Notes: generated by a model from the sequence alone, not told the origin. A DNA stretch of 64,000 nt from an uncultured Halomonas sp. (GCF_947500835.1 NZ_CANMTQ010000006.1:1-64000); one strand, 5' to 3'; positions 55,190 to 63,731 are shown, numbered from the stretch's first letter. Program-made: numbers and translations.

Positions 55190-55604
55190 CGGCCCGCCGG
55201 GTAAACGCCTCGACCTGCTGTTTGGCCATCTGGTTGAATAGCTTACCGAACGCCATGCCCAGCAATCGATTGGAGAACTCGAAATTCATCTCGAGGCTGA
55301 CCTTGCAGGCCTCTTGCCCCATAGGCATGAACAGCCAGCGCCCACGCATATGCTTGAAGGGACCATTGACCAAGGAAAGCTCGATGCGCTCTGGCTCATA
55401 AAGATCGTTGCGCGTGGTAAAACTCTGCTCGACCCCGGCCTTACCCAACGTCAGCTCGCCGATAAGATGATTTTCGTCACGCTCGATCAGGCGTGTGCGA
55501 CGACAGCCAGGCAGAAATTCAGGATAGCGTTCGAAATCGTTAACCAGGTCGAACATGGCTTGCGGGGAATGCCGCACCAAAGCAGATCGATTGACCGTAG
55601 GCAT
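55167..55604 (-). CDS. ratA: RatA family START-like protein
   Basis: START/polyketide-cyclase fold protein of 145 residues. In E. coli RatA is described as a toxin that blocks 70S formation, whereas its mitochondrial relatives (COQ10) handle ubiquinone, so the role is debated. Conserved features are MFDLVNDFERYPEFLPGC and FEFSNRLLG. The ATG at 55604 was chosen by family alignment; the frame continues 25 codons upstream. It is divergent from smpB, the usual arrangement. Confidence 0.93.
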   Translation of the reverse strand: MPTVNRSALVRHSPQAMFDLVNDFERYPEFLPGCRRTRLIERDENHLIGELTLGKAGVEQSFTTRNDLYEPERIELSLVNGPFKHMRGRWLFMPMGQEACKVSLEMNFEFSNRLLGMAFGKLFNQMAKQQVEAFTRRADVVYGKK

Positions 55605-55808
55605 ATACCTCTCCGCTGAAGTCACTATGCTAGCGCATTTTACTTGTATGCCTGACGCATGCATCTGCGCAATACACATATTTATGCACTATTGCGAACG
55701 CACGCCAAGGCGTACCATGATGATCATCACGCCAAGGCCTTGAATGGTATCACGCTTTGCCCCATATCGAAGGGCTGGCGGACAGGGCATATCAAGACAA
55801 GAGGACTC

Positions 55809-56288
55809 ATGGCCACGAAAAAAGCCAAGAAGGCAGGCAGCAATGTCATCGCACTCAACAAGAAGGCACGCTTCGAATACCATATCGAAGAAACCTTCGA
55901 GGCGGGTTTGGCGCTGGCTGGCTGGGAAGTCAAAAGCATGCGTGCCGGCAAGGCGCAGCTCACCGATACCTATATCCTTATCAAGGACTCGGAGGCATGG
56001 TTGCTGGGTAGCCATATCATGCCATTGAATACTGCCAGCACTCATGTAGTTGCCGACCCGACCCGTACGCGTAAGCTCCTGTTGCATCGCAAGGAGATCG
56101 CCAGGATCTTTTCGCGTACACAAGACAAAGGCCACACTTGCGTACCGCTTAAACTGTACTGGAAGAAGAACCTGATCAAATGCGAGCTGGCCTTGGTTAC
56201 CGGCAAAAAACTACATGACAAGCGCGCCACCGAGAAAGCCCGGGACTGGGATCGCCAGAAAGCCCGTATCATGCGGGAAAACAAATAG
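55809..56288 (+). CDS. smpB: tmRNA-binding protein SmpB
   Basis: Essential partner of tmRNA in trans-translation. The 159-residue OB-fold protein has [31 protein letters not shown] and the basic C-terminal tail ([21 protein letters not shown]) that enters the decoding site. AAGAGG precedes the ATG at 55809. The tmRNA gene begins 58 nt downstream. Confidence 0.97.
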   Translation: MATKKAKKAGSNVIALNKKARFEYHIEETFEAGLALAGWEVKSMRAGKAQLTDTYILIKDSEAWLLGSHIMPLNTASTHVVADPTRTRKLLLHRKEIARIFSRTQDKGHTCVPLKLYWKKNLIKCELALVTGKKLHDKRATEKARDWDRQKARIMRENK

Positions 56289-56346
56289 CCATGAGGGCTT
56301 GATCTAGCCCTTCCCTATCCCCATCTGTTAATATAGACACTTATCT

Positions 56347-56726
56347 GGGGGCGACATGGCTTCGACGCCGATGACAACCTCCTAGGTGCATGCCGAGAGC
56401 GTGATGTATCTCGTAAATCCAACATCACGACTAAATAGTCGCAAACGACGAAAACTATGCTCAAGGTGCACTGGCAGCGTAAAAACTGCTAGTTGTTAGC
56501 CTGGCCCCAAGGCGATGTGCCTGTTCATGGCTGAGGGGATACGAGCTAAAGCTGACAGGATCGTGATTGGCGGTGTCTTCACGTCAATCGCTAAACTAAA
56601 GAAGAATCGCGGTGTGGAATCCTGCTCGTCGGAGTCCACAGCGTTAAATCAAAAGACGGACCTAAGCATGTAGAGCCGAAGAGCGAGTATCGGCGGACGG
56701 GGGTTCAATTCCCCCCGCCTCCACCA
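56347..56726 (+). ncRNA. ssrA: transfer-messenger RNA
   Basis: A 380-nt tmRNA. The 5' GGGGGCG pairs with the 3' CGCCTCC before the encoded ACCA, and a T-arm GGGGG-TTCAATT-CCCCC is present. The tag frame opens at GCA 56441 and closes with TAA at 56480-56482, giving ANDENYAQGALAA. It rescues stalled ribosomes with SmpB. A decayed integrase lies downstream, consistent with use of this gene as an integration site. Confidence 0.96.
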
Positions 56727-56742
56727 TACAGCTATACGAATT

Positions 56743-56765
56743 AAGCACCTACGGGTGCTTTTTTC
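56743..56765 (+). terminator. ssrA terminator
   Basis: Stem AAGCACC / GGTGCTT with loop TACG, followed by TTTTTCG. A classical intrinsic terminator 16 nt after the tmRNA 3' end. Confidence 0.9.
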
Positions 56766-57040
56766 GTTTCAATGGGCCTGTTTTGGCATACCAGGGATGA
56801 CTTTTCGGTCAACGTTTTCTCACTGGTTTTATCGCTGCAGTCTCCTCTCAGCCAGGCGTTTCCGCATCTTTACCATAGCAATTGAATAAAACCCGCTTTC
56901 AAGGCGACTTACTTTATCTCTGCTCACCTCCCATTTAACGCAGATACCAGAAGACGAACCCAAGACCCACTGATTACAAGATATATATTTAAAAACAACG
57001 CCTTATGCTATTTATATTTACGCAAAATTCGGGCGTCCTG
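56766..57040. other. non-coding, AT-richer stretch after tmRNA
   Basis: About 275 nt with no credible gene, tRNA or terminator on either strand. The part from about 56970 to 57030 is visibly AT-rich, unlike the core genes before it, which fits the edge of a former island. Confidence 0.5.
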
Positions 57041-57160
57041 AATAGCAGGTTGTGGAAATCCAGTCGCGATTCTCGGCGCAACCTGGTCAGGGCCGGCGTA
57101 TTGACCCTCGCCGAGATTGAACGCCTGGACCGCACGGTGCTACGGGAGGTGATGGCATGA
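57041..57160 (+). pseudogene. orphan 3' end of an unidentified gene
   Basis: An open frame ends at TGA 57158-57160 and reads NSRLWKSSRDSRRNLVRAG, then VLTLAEIERLDRTVLREVMA. The amphipathic, charge-rich composition and the high GC of its third positions look like a genuine protein C-terminus, but there is no start or upstream domain. I do not recognise the family. It faces brnA tail to tail and is probably a deletion remnant. Confidence 0.35.
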
Positions 57161-57168
57161 ACCATTCC

Positions 57169-57417
57169 TCACGCCACATGCAATTCTTCGCGCAGGATAC
57201 GGCGCAGCTGATCTTCGGTGAGAGGAGCGTCCGCCGAGTTGATGACGCGGCGCAGCGCCTCGTTGATCGCGGTCTGGTAACCCTTGCCTTCCTTGCCGGC
57301 ACGGCAACGAAACTCCTCCAGTACGTCATCGTCAAGCATGATCGTGATTCGCGTCTTGCCAGTCGCTTCGGCGACGGCACCGCGCTTGGCCTGGCTGAAA
57401 TCGTAGTTATCTTTCAT
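57169..57417 (-). CDS. brnA: BrnA family antitoxin
   Basis: An 82-residue protein with the BrnA pattern. It has an N-terminal YDFSQAKRGAV segment, then the ribbon-helix-helix GKTRITIMLDDDVLEEFR and YQTAINEALRRVI. BrnA neutralises the RNase toxin BrnT and autorepresses the operon by binding its promoter through the RHH. It starts 3 nt after the brnT stop, giving the usual toxin-first order. It appears intact although its partner does not. Confidence 0.85.
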   Translation of the reverse strand: MKDNYDFSQAKRGAVAEATGKTRITIMLDDDVLEEFRCRAGKEGKGYQTAINEALRRVINSADAPLTEDQLRRILREELHVA

Positions 57418-57420
57418 TGC

Positions 57421-57633
57421 TCAATCCCCCTGGTAGCTGCGATATTCCTTCGGCGTCGCCCGACGGGCGGAAATCACTCGCACCTCGTCGGGCTCTCGAT
57501 AGGTATAGACGACCACCAGCAAACGACCAAAGCCGTCCAATCCCAGTGTCAGGAACCGCGCTTCTCCATGGTCGTTATCCTCACCCCATAGCAAGAACGT
57601 TCGCAAATTCTTGCGCGGCGATCGCCTGGACAA
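57421..57633 (-). pseudogene. brnT: BrnT-family toxin, N-terminally truncated
   Basis: The C-terminal about 55 residues match BrnT (ARFLTLGLDGFGRLLVVVYT, EVRVISARRATPKE). The first about 40 residues of the family, with the WDPxKAxxNxxKHGVSF-type helix, are absent. The reading frame instead runs into sequence next to the integrase remnant and opens at a TTG without a ribosome-binding site. Loss of the N-terminus probably inactivates the RNase. The breakpoint is near 57590-57610. Confidence 0.7.
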
Positions 57634-58227
57634 TTACCTCCGCCACTGGCACGACGCCAGACGGCCTATCCTCGAGGCGGCACCAACCGATGGACGATCA
57701 TTCCGACAATTCGCGTTCTGGTCTGGGTTGCACACCTCGGAAATAGTAGCGCTGGAGTGGGGAGATATTGACTGGCGGCGAAAGCGTTGCCGAGTTACCC
57801 GGGCTATCACACAGGCGGCCAAAGGAAAAGCTGAAGTACCCAAGACCACCGCCGGGGCCCGCACGATCGATCTGCCACCCCGCGCAGTCGCAGCGCTGAA
57901 GTACAAAAAGCACTGACCTACTTGCACCCGAATGGGCGCGTATTTCTTAATGCACGCACCGGTGAGCCATGGGCCGGCGACCAGGCCATTTGTAAGACGC
58001 TTTGGACCCACGCGCTCAAGCGCGCAGGCATTCAATATCACCGCCCCTATCAGACATGGCACACCTACGCCTCGATGATGGTATCGGCTGGGGAACCGCT
58101 CGCCTGGGTGTCACGCCAGATGGGGCATACCAGCGTGGTTACGACGGCTAGGATCTATACGCAGTGGACACCTTCGGAAGGTACAGCGATGGGCGTGAAA
58201 GCCAATACACTTTACGGTCTTAGATAA
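57611..58227 (+). pseudogene. tyrosine recombinase, 5'-truncated and frameshifted
   Basis: Two frames together give the catalytic half of a phage-type integrase: FAFWSGLHTSEIVALEWGDI (57611-57916), then a frame from about 57900 to 58227 with GRVFLNARTGEPWAGD, YQTWHTYASMM, SRQMGHTSV and the Tyr in RIYTQW. A one-base indel near 57895-57905 separates them. The first catalytic Arg (normally GLRTSE) is His and the second (normally YQTRHT) is Trp. The N-terminal arm- and core-binding domains are missing. This is a dead integrase. Confidence 0.85.
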
Positions 58228-58243
58228 GCGAACCGGAGGTTGT

Positions 58244-58426
58244 ATGGAAAATCTAAAATTCAAGGATAAGAAGCAGCTATCCAGACGGCTTAAAACTTCT
58301 GGATCTGTATTCACTATTCTGGCCCTTATTTCAACAGCGACACAGCTTTCCACCAATATCACAGAACCTATAAAGCTGGCGAGCGCACTTGAAACCACCT
58401 CGATGGTAAACCATGCAAATGGCTAG
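58244..58426 (+). CDS. small hypothetical membrane protein
   Basis: A 60-codon ORF immediately after the integrase remnant, with a good GGAGG 6 nt before the ATG. The product has a Lys-rich N-terminus (MENLKFKDKKQLSRRLK) and one hydrophobic segment (about residues 19-36). It lacks family motifs I recognise and is AT-richer than core genes. It may be a leftover island gene. Whether it is expressed cannot be judged. Confidence 0.4.
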   Translation: MENLKFKDKKQLSRRLKTSGSVFTILALISTATQLSTNITEPIKLASALETTSMVNHANG

Positions 58427-58853
58427 GGGACGGTCCTTTCTTCGTCGATGCTTCTCCATCGCAGGCAATCATGCCTGTCTCACTGCACCCAACCCCAATA
58501 GGGGTGAGCGCCGAAACGCAGAGATAACAAGTCAATCAGCATGCTCACCTTGCAGCGACATGATGGCCTTGTCGATCAATCAGCGCGAAGGTTCATCTCG
58601 CGATCAGCGATGAAACCGCCAGCCTCCACAATCCGTGTGTGCGCACGGATATTCGAAAAGCGATCCACTTCTAATTTATTATTGTCGCGATAATAGTGAC
58701 AGTATGTCATTAATATTGTGCATTGTTCTCTTTTTATATCCGATGCACGATATCACCATTAGCCATCAAGGAAGTGAAAGGCGCACGTTATTTTTCAGCG
58801 AACTATCCTTCCAGAATGGTTTATCACCAAACCAGAAACCCAGGAGATGCTTG
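58427..58853. other. non-coding stretch upstream of the YcaC-like gene
   Basis: About 430 nt without a convincing gene. The 58665-58760 part is AT-rich and may contain the promoter of the downstream hydrolase. A short match (GCCTCCAC at 58621-58628) to the tmRNA 3' end occurs here but is too short to call an attachment site. Confidence 0.4.
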
Positions 58854-59477
58854 ATGTCCTTTACCTACAACCGACTCGACAAAGACAACGTGGCCGTATT
58901 ATTGGTCGATCACCAGGCGGGTCTGCTATCGCTGGTACGCGACTACAACATGGACGAATTCAAGAATAATGTTCTGGCGGTTGCCGATATCGCCAAGTTC
59001 TTCAACTTGCCCACCATCCTCACCACCAGTTTCGCAGACGGTCCCAACGGGCCGATCGTGCCGGAACTCAAAGAGATCTTTCCCGACGCGCCCTTGATCG
59101 CGCGGCCCGGCCAGATCAACGCCTGGGACAACGAAGAGTTCGTCCAGGCAGTGAAGGATACCGGCAAGAAGCAGTTGCTCATCGCCGGCGTCGTCACCGA
59201 TGTATGTGTCGCCTTCCCGGCGCTGTCGGCCCTGGAAGAAGGCTATGAGGTGTTCGCGATCACCGATGCTTCCGGCACCTTTAATCCTGCGGTGCGAGAT
59301 GCCGCCTGGAACCGCATGTCCCAGGCCGGCGTACAACTGATGAACTGGTTTGCGGTCGGCTGCGAACTGCACCGTGACTGGCGCAACGATATCGAAGGCT
59401 TTGGCGCCATTCTGGCCAATCATCTGCCGGCCTACGCCAATCTGATCCAGAGCCGCACCGCCGCCGAGAACGGCTAA
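58854..59477 (+). CDS. isochorismatase-family hydrolase (YcaC-like)
   Basis: Cysteine hydrolase of 207 residues close to the YcaC group, whose physiological substrate is unknown. Asp19 (LLVDHQAG) and the nucleophile Cys118 (GVVTDVCVAFPAL) of the family triad are present; the middle basic position appears to be Arg84 in IARPGQINAW. The ATG at 58854 has AGGAG upstream and gives the conserved N-terminus; a longer frame begins 73 codons earlier. It opens a run of stress-type genes. Confidence 0.88.
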   Translation: MSFTYNRLDKDNVAVLLVDHQAGLLSLVRDYNMDEFKNNVLAVADIAKFFNLPTILTTSFADGPNGPIVPELKEIFPDAPLIARPGQINAWDNEEFVQAVKDTGKKQLLIAGVVTDVCVAFPALSALEEGYEVFAITDASGTFNPAVRDAAWNRMSQAGVQLMNWFAVGCELHRDWRNDIEGFGAILANHLPAYANLIQSRTAAENG

Positions 59478-59784
59478 TGTCGTAGTTGCATCATCCTTTG
59501 TCCGGCATGCCCGCGAGTCGCTTGCGGTGTAGGCACGTGGCTCAAATGGCATACCGGGCATTATTCGTAGTTCAAATGATGTGATCGCGATATCGGAACT
59601 AGACGCGGCTTCAAGACCACTTAAAATGAGCTGAGGCGATGAGCGCCTCCACTGGCTCCCAGGTAATAGAAGGTGCGAACTGTTCGGACGCGTCCGATTC
59701 TCGAACGAGATGGGAATTCATTCTTGAGCGCACTCAGTGGTTCTTGCTTCGCGTTTTGGCTATCCAACTGAAATGGAGTCTGCC
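59478..59784. other. non-coding spacer
   Basis: About 307 nt between the YcaC-like and RidA-like genes. I see no gene, tRNA or clear terminator. A 15-bp interval around 59687-59697 (GGACGCGTCC) is a short perfect palindrome. Confidence 0.4.
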
Positions 59785-60198
59785 ATGTCCAAACAGCTCG
59801 AAAAACAGTTTCATCCCGCGGCCCCTTGGGCACGGGACATACTCTCCGAAGCGGTCACGATAAAAGGACCCGGTACGACAGTACATCTGTCCGGCATCGG
59901 GGCCGAGGGGCTGGGTGAGCAGCTTGAGATTCAGCATCCGGGCGATGTTTACGCCCAGACGAAGTTTGCCTATGAAAAAGCCGCCCGCGCTCTATCAAAG
60001 CACGATGCAAGCCTGGCGGATGTGGTCAAGATCACGGCATACCTGCTGGATTCCAGCGCCGTTCCCGAATACCTGCGCGCAAGACAGGAGGCTTTCGGAG
60101 ACTTGCCCCCACCTGCACATACCTTGCTCATCATCCTGGGACTGGCGCATCCGGACATGCTGGTCGAGATTGATTTGACGGCGGTCACGGATTCCTGA
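59785..60198 (+). CDS. RidA/YjgF-family protein
   Basis: A 137-residue member of the Rid superfamily. Canonical RidA hydrolyses reactive enamine/imine intermediates. This one has the general fold (DVYAQTKFAYEKAARAL, VVKITAYLLD, PPPAHTLLIILGLAHPDMLVEIDLTAV), but the usual R-x-x-x-x-V/G tail is diverged: the position of the substrate-binding arginine near RSAV appears to read PPPAHTLL. It may belong to a Rid2-7 subgroup without deaminase activity. The ATG at 59785 follows GGAG. Confidence 0.8.
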   Translation: MSKQLEKQFHPAAPWARDILSEAVTIKGPGTTVHLSGIGAEGLGEQLEIQHPGDVYAQTKFAYEKAARALSKHDASLADVVKITAYLLDSSAVPEYLRARQEAFGDLPPPAHTLLIILGLAHPDMLVEIDLTAVTDS

Positions 60199-60367
60199 TG
60201 CGAAAGCCTATTGGTTGATCTTCCAACCAGCTATGGGATGGCAGCAAAGGTGACCATGCTGGTCAGCAACTCGAAATTGGTTCAACCGGTGCGCATCCGT
60301 CTATTGCGGGTTCCCGGTATGATGCGGCCGTGAGTGAAACGTCAACAGATCCTAGGACACCGACGCC

Positions 60368-61321
60368 ATGAGCAATACCGAATCAAATCCTGCACTGTTC
60401 GAATCATTCGAGTGCCCCATCGTTGATGGTCACCGGCTTATTCAGCACCTCTCATCGCGTAAGGCCGAAGTGGGCGGCATTCCCATCAATCGGGTCCTGC
60501 CCCAGCGCCAGCGGCGCATGATTGGAGCGTGGTGCTTTCTGGATCATGCAGGACCTGCCGTATTTTCCGCAGACAGCCAAGGCATGCGCGTCGGCCCGCA
60601 TCCGCATACCAGCTTGCAGACCTTTACCTGGATGCTGGCCGGCGACATCTTGCATCGCGACAGCCTGGGTAGCGAGCAGGTGATCCGCCCTGGCGAGGTC
60701 AATTTGATGACCGCCGGTCGTGGTATCTCGCACACCGAAGAGTCGCTTTCGAATGAATCCCAGCTGCACGCGGCCCAGCTTTGGATCGCGCTGCCCCATG
60801 CCCACCGGCATACCGAGCCACGCTTCGATCATTACCCCGACCTGCCCCGCTGGCAGGAACAGGGCGTCGATATCACGTTGCTTACCGGCGCGCTCAACGG
60901 CCGTGAAGCACCCACTCTGGCATTCTCGCCGCTGGTGGGTGCGGATATGCTCGCCGACGCCGCGACCACCGTTCACCTGAACCTGCACAATCACTTCGAA
61001 TACGGCGTGCTAGTGCTCGAAGGAAGCCTGCGTATCGATCAGGACAGCTTCGCGCCAAACGAACTTGCCTATCTGGGCTGCGGGCTTGATGACCTCGCCC
61101 TGGAACTCGACGCCAGCACTCGCGTGCTGCTGCTGGGTGGCGAGCCGCTGAATGAAGAGATCTTCATCTGGTGGAACTTCGTGGGACACAGCAAGGCCGA
61201 GATTGCACAGGCACAGAAAGAGTGGGAGGCCGGCGATGCGCGGTTTGGCGATGTTCCGGAGTTTGACGGCGACCGCATGATGCCGCCACCCATTCCATGG
61301 CGCATCAAGTCTGATACTTGA
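60368..61321 (+). CDS. pirin-family protein
   Basis: Bicupin of 317 residues with the pirin N-terminal domain: the metal-binding motif GPHPHTSLQTFTWMLAGDI...HRDSLG supplies His residues. VNLMTAGRGISHTEES and a pirin C-terminal domain ending in EEIFIWWNFVGHS follow. Bacterial pirins include quercetin dioxygenases and regulators of pyruvate metabolism, so the role here is undetermined. A second, shorter pirin lies at 63042-63731. Confidence 0.9.
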   Translation: MSNTESNPALFESFECPIVDGHRLIQHLSSRKAEVGGIPINRVLPQRQRRMIGAWCFLDHAGPAVFSADSQGMRVGPHPHTSLQTFTWMLAGDILHRDSLGSEQVIRPGEVNLMTAGRGISHTEESLSNESQLHAAQLWIALPHAHRHTEPRFDHYPDLPRWQEQGVDITLLTGALNGREAPTLAFSPLVGADMLADAATTVHLNLHNHFEYGVLVLEGSLRIDQDSFAPNELAYLGCGLDDLALELDASTRVLLLGGEPLNEEIFIWWNFVGHSKAEIAQAQKEWEAGDARFGDVPEFDGDRMMPPPIPWRIKSDT

Positions 61322-61394
61322 TCGTACGTACTAGGCACTGTCTGAAACATGTTGACAAACCAACCCCCCGACGCAAACCAAGGAAACTAAAATA

Positions 61395-61952
61395 ATGAAA
61401 CTGACCATCGTCCTTACCAGCACCCGCCCCGGCCGAGTCGGCAAGACCGTTGCCGACTGGTTCCACGACTATGCCCAAGCTAACCCCGCCGGGTTCGAGA
61501 TCGGGTTTGCGGATCTTAAAGATATTAATCTGCCGATGCTGGATGAACCCAACCATCCCGCCAAGCAGAACTACGAACACGAGCATACCAAGCGCTGGTC
61601 GAAGATCGTCGAGGACTCGGATGCCTTCATCTTCGTGCTGCCGGAGTACAACTACACCCCGCCGCCGACGTTCATCAACGCGCTTGATTATTTGTACAAT
61701 GAATGGAATTACAAACCCGCCGGCTTTGTAAGCTATGGCGGCATCTCTGGCGGAATCCGCTCGACTGAAGCCGCCAAGCACATTATCAACGCGATGGAAA
61801 TGGTGCCAATCAAGCAACAGGTGATGATCCCCATGGTGACCAGTCACATTGAAGATGGCACCTTCATGGCAACAGATATTCATGAAAAGAGCGCCAAAAC
61901 TCTGCTTGAGACCATGGCCCGGTGGACCAAAGCGCTGAAAACCATGCGCTGA
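61395..61952 (+). CDS. NADPH-dependent FMN reductase
   Basis: Flavodoxin-like oxidoreductase of 185 residues. The FMN-phosphate loop LTSTRPGRVGKTV (about residues 7-19) and the LPEYNYTPPP motif (about 84-93) identify the NADPH:FMN/quinone/azo reductase family. The neighbouring pirin, DoxX-like and YcaC-like genes suggest a role in quinone or electrophile detoxification. It lies 73 nt downstream of the pirin gene. Confidence 0.88.
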   Translation: MKLTIVLTSTRPGRVGKTVADWFHDYAQANPAGFEIGFADLKDINLPMLDEPNHPAKQNYEHEHTKRWSKIVEDSDAFIFVLPEYNYTPPPTFINALDYLYNEWNYKPAGFVSYGGISGGIRSTEAAKHIINAMEMVPIKQQVMIPMVTSHIEDGTFMATDIHEKSAKTLLETMARWTKALKTMR

Positions 61953-62041
61953 GTCAGAGCTTCGACGTAGCGTTTGATCATTGCGGCCGCTGTCTTTGCT
62001 ACTTTTGTAAATCTCGACACAGTTCTGACAGCGGCACTTTT

Positions 62042-62075
62042 CTAGGTATGAAGCTGGGCTAGGTATGAAGCTGGT
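62042..62075. repeat. 17-bp tandem duplication
   Basis: The unit CTAGGTATGAAGCTGG plus one variable base occurs twice in direct succession (62042-62058 and 62059-62075), in the spacer between the convergent FMN reductase and SDR genes. The spacer 61953-62144 is otherwise featureless. Confidence 0.85.
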
Positions 62076-62144
62076 ATCGCTGAATCTAGATCGGCTATCG
62101 GCATTCCACGAATTCAGGAACCAAATACGCCGGGAATCATCTTC

Positions 62145-62882
62145 CTACCTGCCGGTGGTCCATCCACCGTCCATGGTAACCGTCGCTCCGTGCATATAAT
62201 TGGAATCGTCGGAAGCCAAGAATACGGCAAGCGCTGCAATCTCTTCAGGTTTTCCAGCCCGCTGTGCCGGGATATCATTCAAGCGTTCGTCTTCAATTCC
62301 TTCGGTCATTGGCGACTCTATGAACCCCGGGGCGATAAGGTTGGCTTTGATGCCCTTTCTTCCAAAATCATAGGCCAGTTGTTTCGTGAAGCCTTCGATC
62401 GCATGCTTTGACGTGACATATGCCGATCCACCTGCCCCCGCGACGTGGGTAGATTGAGAGCCAATATTGATGATGACGCCCTTGCCTTTCTTCAAAAAGT
62501 ACGGAATCACCGCTTTTGAGGCTAAATATGGCCCCTTGACGTTGATATCCATCAGCTTTTCGTATTCAGACTCCTCTACTTCAGCCGCTGTTTTATAAGC
62601 GTCATGAATACCAGCGCCATTATATAGAATGTCTATTTGTCCAAATTCTTCGAGCGCCTTATCGACAACCGTCTGCACTTCTTCAGCTTTCGATACATCT
62701 GCCTGGACAAAGATTGACTCCTGACTTTTGCCCTGGAGTTCACTGACAATGCGATTACCTTTTGATTCCTCGCGACCGACTACCACCACCTTGGCGCCCT
62801 CATCTGCATAAGCTTTGGCAGTCGCTTCACCAAGACCGGATGTTCCACCGAACACAATGGCAACTCTATCTTTTAATTTCAT
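62145..62882 (-). CDS. short-chain dehydrogenase/reductase
   Basis: Classical SDR of 245 residues: cofactor motif TSGLGEATA (about 11-20), NGAG, catalytic Ser in GSQST, and YVTSK with Tyr and Lys. The C-terminal GGWTTGR matches sugar/keto-reductase types. It is lysine- and glutamate-rich with AT-rich codons, unlike its neighbours, and its protein sequence resembles those of Firmicutes, suggesting recent acquisition. The ATG at 62882 follows AAAGG at good spacing; a TTG six codons upstream is less likely. Confidence 0.9.
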   Translation of the reverse strand: MKLKDRVAIVFGGTSGLGEATAKAYADEGAKVVVVGREESKGNRIVSELQGKSQESIFVQADVSKAEEVQTVVDKALEEFGQIDILYNGAGIHDAYKTAAEVEESEYEKLMDINVKGPYLASKAVIPYFLKKGKGVIINIGSQSTHVAGAGGSAYVTSKHAIEGFTKQLAYDFGRKGIKANLIAPGFIESPMTEGIEDERLNDIPAQRAGKPEEIAALAVFLASDDSNYMHGATVTMDGGWTTGR

Positions 62883-63041
62883 TTTCTTTCCCTTTAACAA
62901 AGCTTCCTTGTGTTAAATATAGCGCAAAATGGCCCACAACAAAGCTGGGCCATCAAGCATCTTAATTACCACTTCTACGGCACGCATCAGAAGTCATATG
63001 CCTGAACTGGTTGGATAAAACCAACGCTATTCACAGGTTCC

Positions 63042-63731
63042 TCAGGCCAGGTCGAACAGCAATACCTCCGAGGCACTTCGGCCAGTTAGCTCTATTGTCT
63101 CATTCGGTGCGAAGGCTGCGGCATCGCCGGCTTCCAGCACTTGTCCATTGACCTCGGCGCTTCCCCGGGCAATATGCAGCCAGGCATAGCGCGTGGCCGG
63201 CATGATTGCGCTCTGGCCTTCATCGAACAGACCCGCATAGAGGTTGACGTCCTGATTGATGCTCACGGAGCCATCGCGACCGTCCTGGGAGGCCACAAGC
63301 CGCCAATTTCCCTGGCGCTCATCGATAGAAAAGGCCTTTTGCTCGTAGCTGGGCTTGATGCCGCGCTGATCCGGCTCGATCCAGATCTGCAGGAAATGGA
63401 CGAGCTTGTCCTTGGCGTTATTGAACTCGCTGTGGGTCACGCCGGTGCCGGCAGACATGCGCTGGACATCGCCAGGACGAATGACCTCCACATGCCCCAT
63501 GCTGTCCTTATGGGCCAGTTCGCCTTCCAGCACGTAGGAAATGATCTCCATGTCGCGATGGGAATGCGCGCCAAAGCCCTGGCCACCCTCGACACGATCC
63601 TCATTGATCACCCGCAGTTTGCGAAAGCCCATGTACTCGGGATCGTAGTAGTTCGCGAAGGAGAAGGTATGAAAAGAGCGTAGCCAACCATAATTGGCAT
63701 AGCCTCTGGCATCACTAGAACGAACAAGCAT
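63042..63731 (-). CDS. pirin-family protein (YhaK-type)
   Basis: A 229-residue cupin of the YhaK/quercetinase type. The N-terminal FHTFSFANYYDPEYMGF, the metal motif GFGAHSHRDMEIISYVL and MSAGTGVTHSEFN are typical. E. coli YhaK is linked to nitrite/redox stress. It lies directly downstream of the DoxX-like gene and is likely co-transcribed with it. Confidence 0.92.
   Translation of the reverse strand: MLVRSSDARGYANYGWLRSFHTFSFANYYDPEYMGFRKLRVINEDRVEGGQGFGAHSHRDMEIISYVLEGELAHKDSMGHVEVIRPGDVQRMSAGTGVTHSEFNNAKDKLVHFLQIWIEPDQRGIKPSYEQKAFSIDERQGNWRLVASQDGRDGSVSINQDVNLYAGLFDEGQSAIMPATRYAWLHIARGSAEVNGQVLEAGDAAAFAPNETIELTGRSASEVLLFDLA

Noticed and set aside
58617..58630. Possible attR copy of the tmRNA 3' end
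   Set aside because: Only GCCTCCAC matches contiguously with the tmRNA end; that is too short and interrupted to support an attachment-site duplication.
56770..58850. CRISPR array or defence system in the accessory stretch
   Set aside because: No regularly spaced direct repeats and no cas or nuclease genes are visible; the content is explained by an integrase scar and BrnTA.
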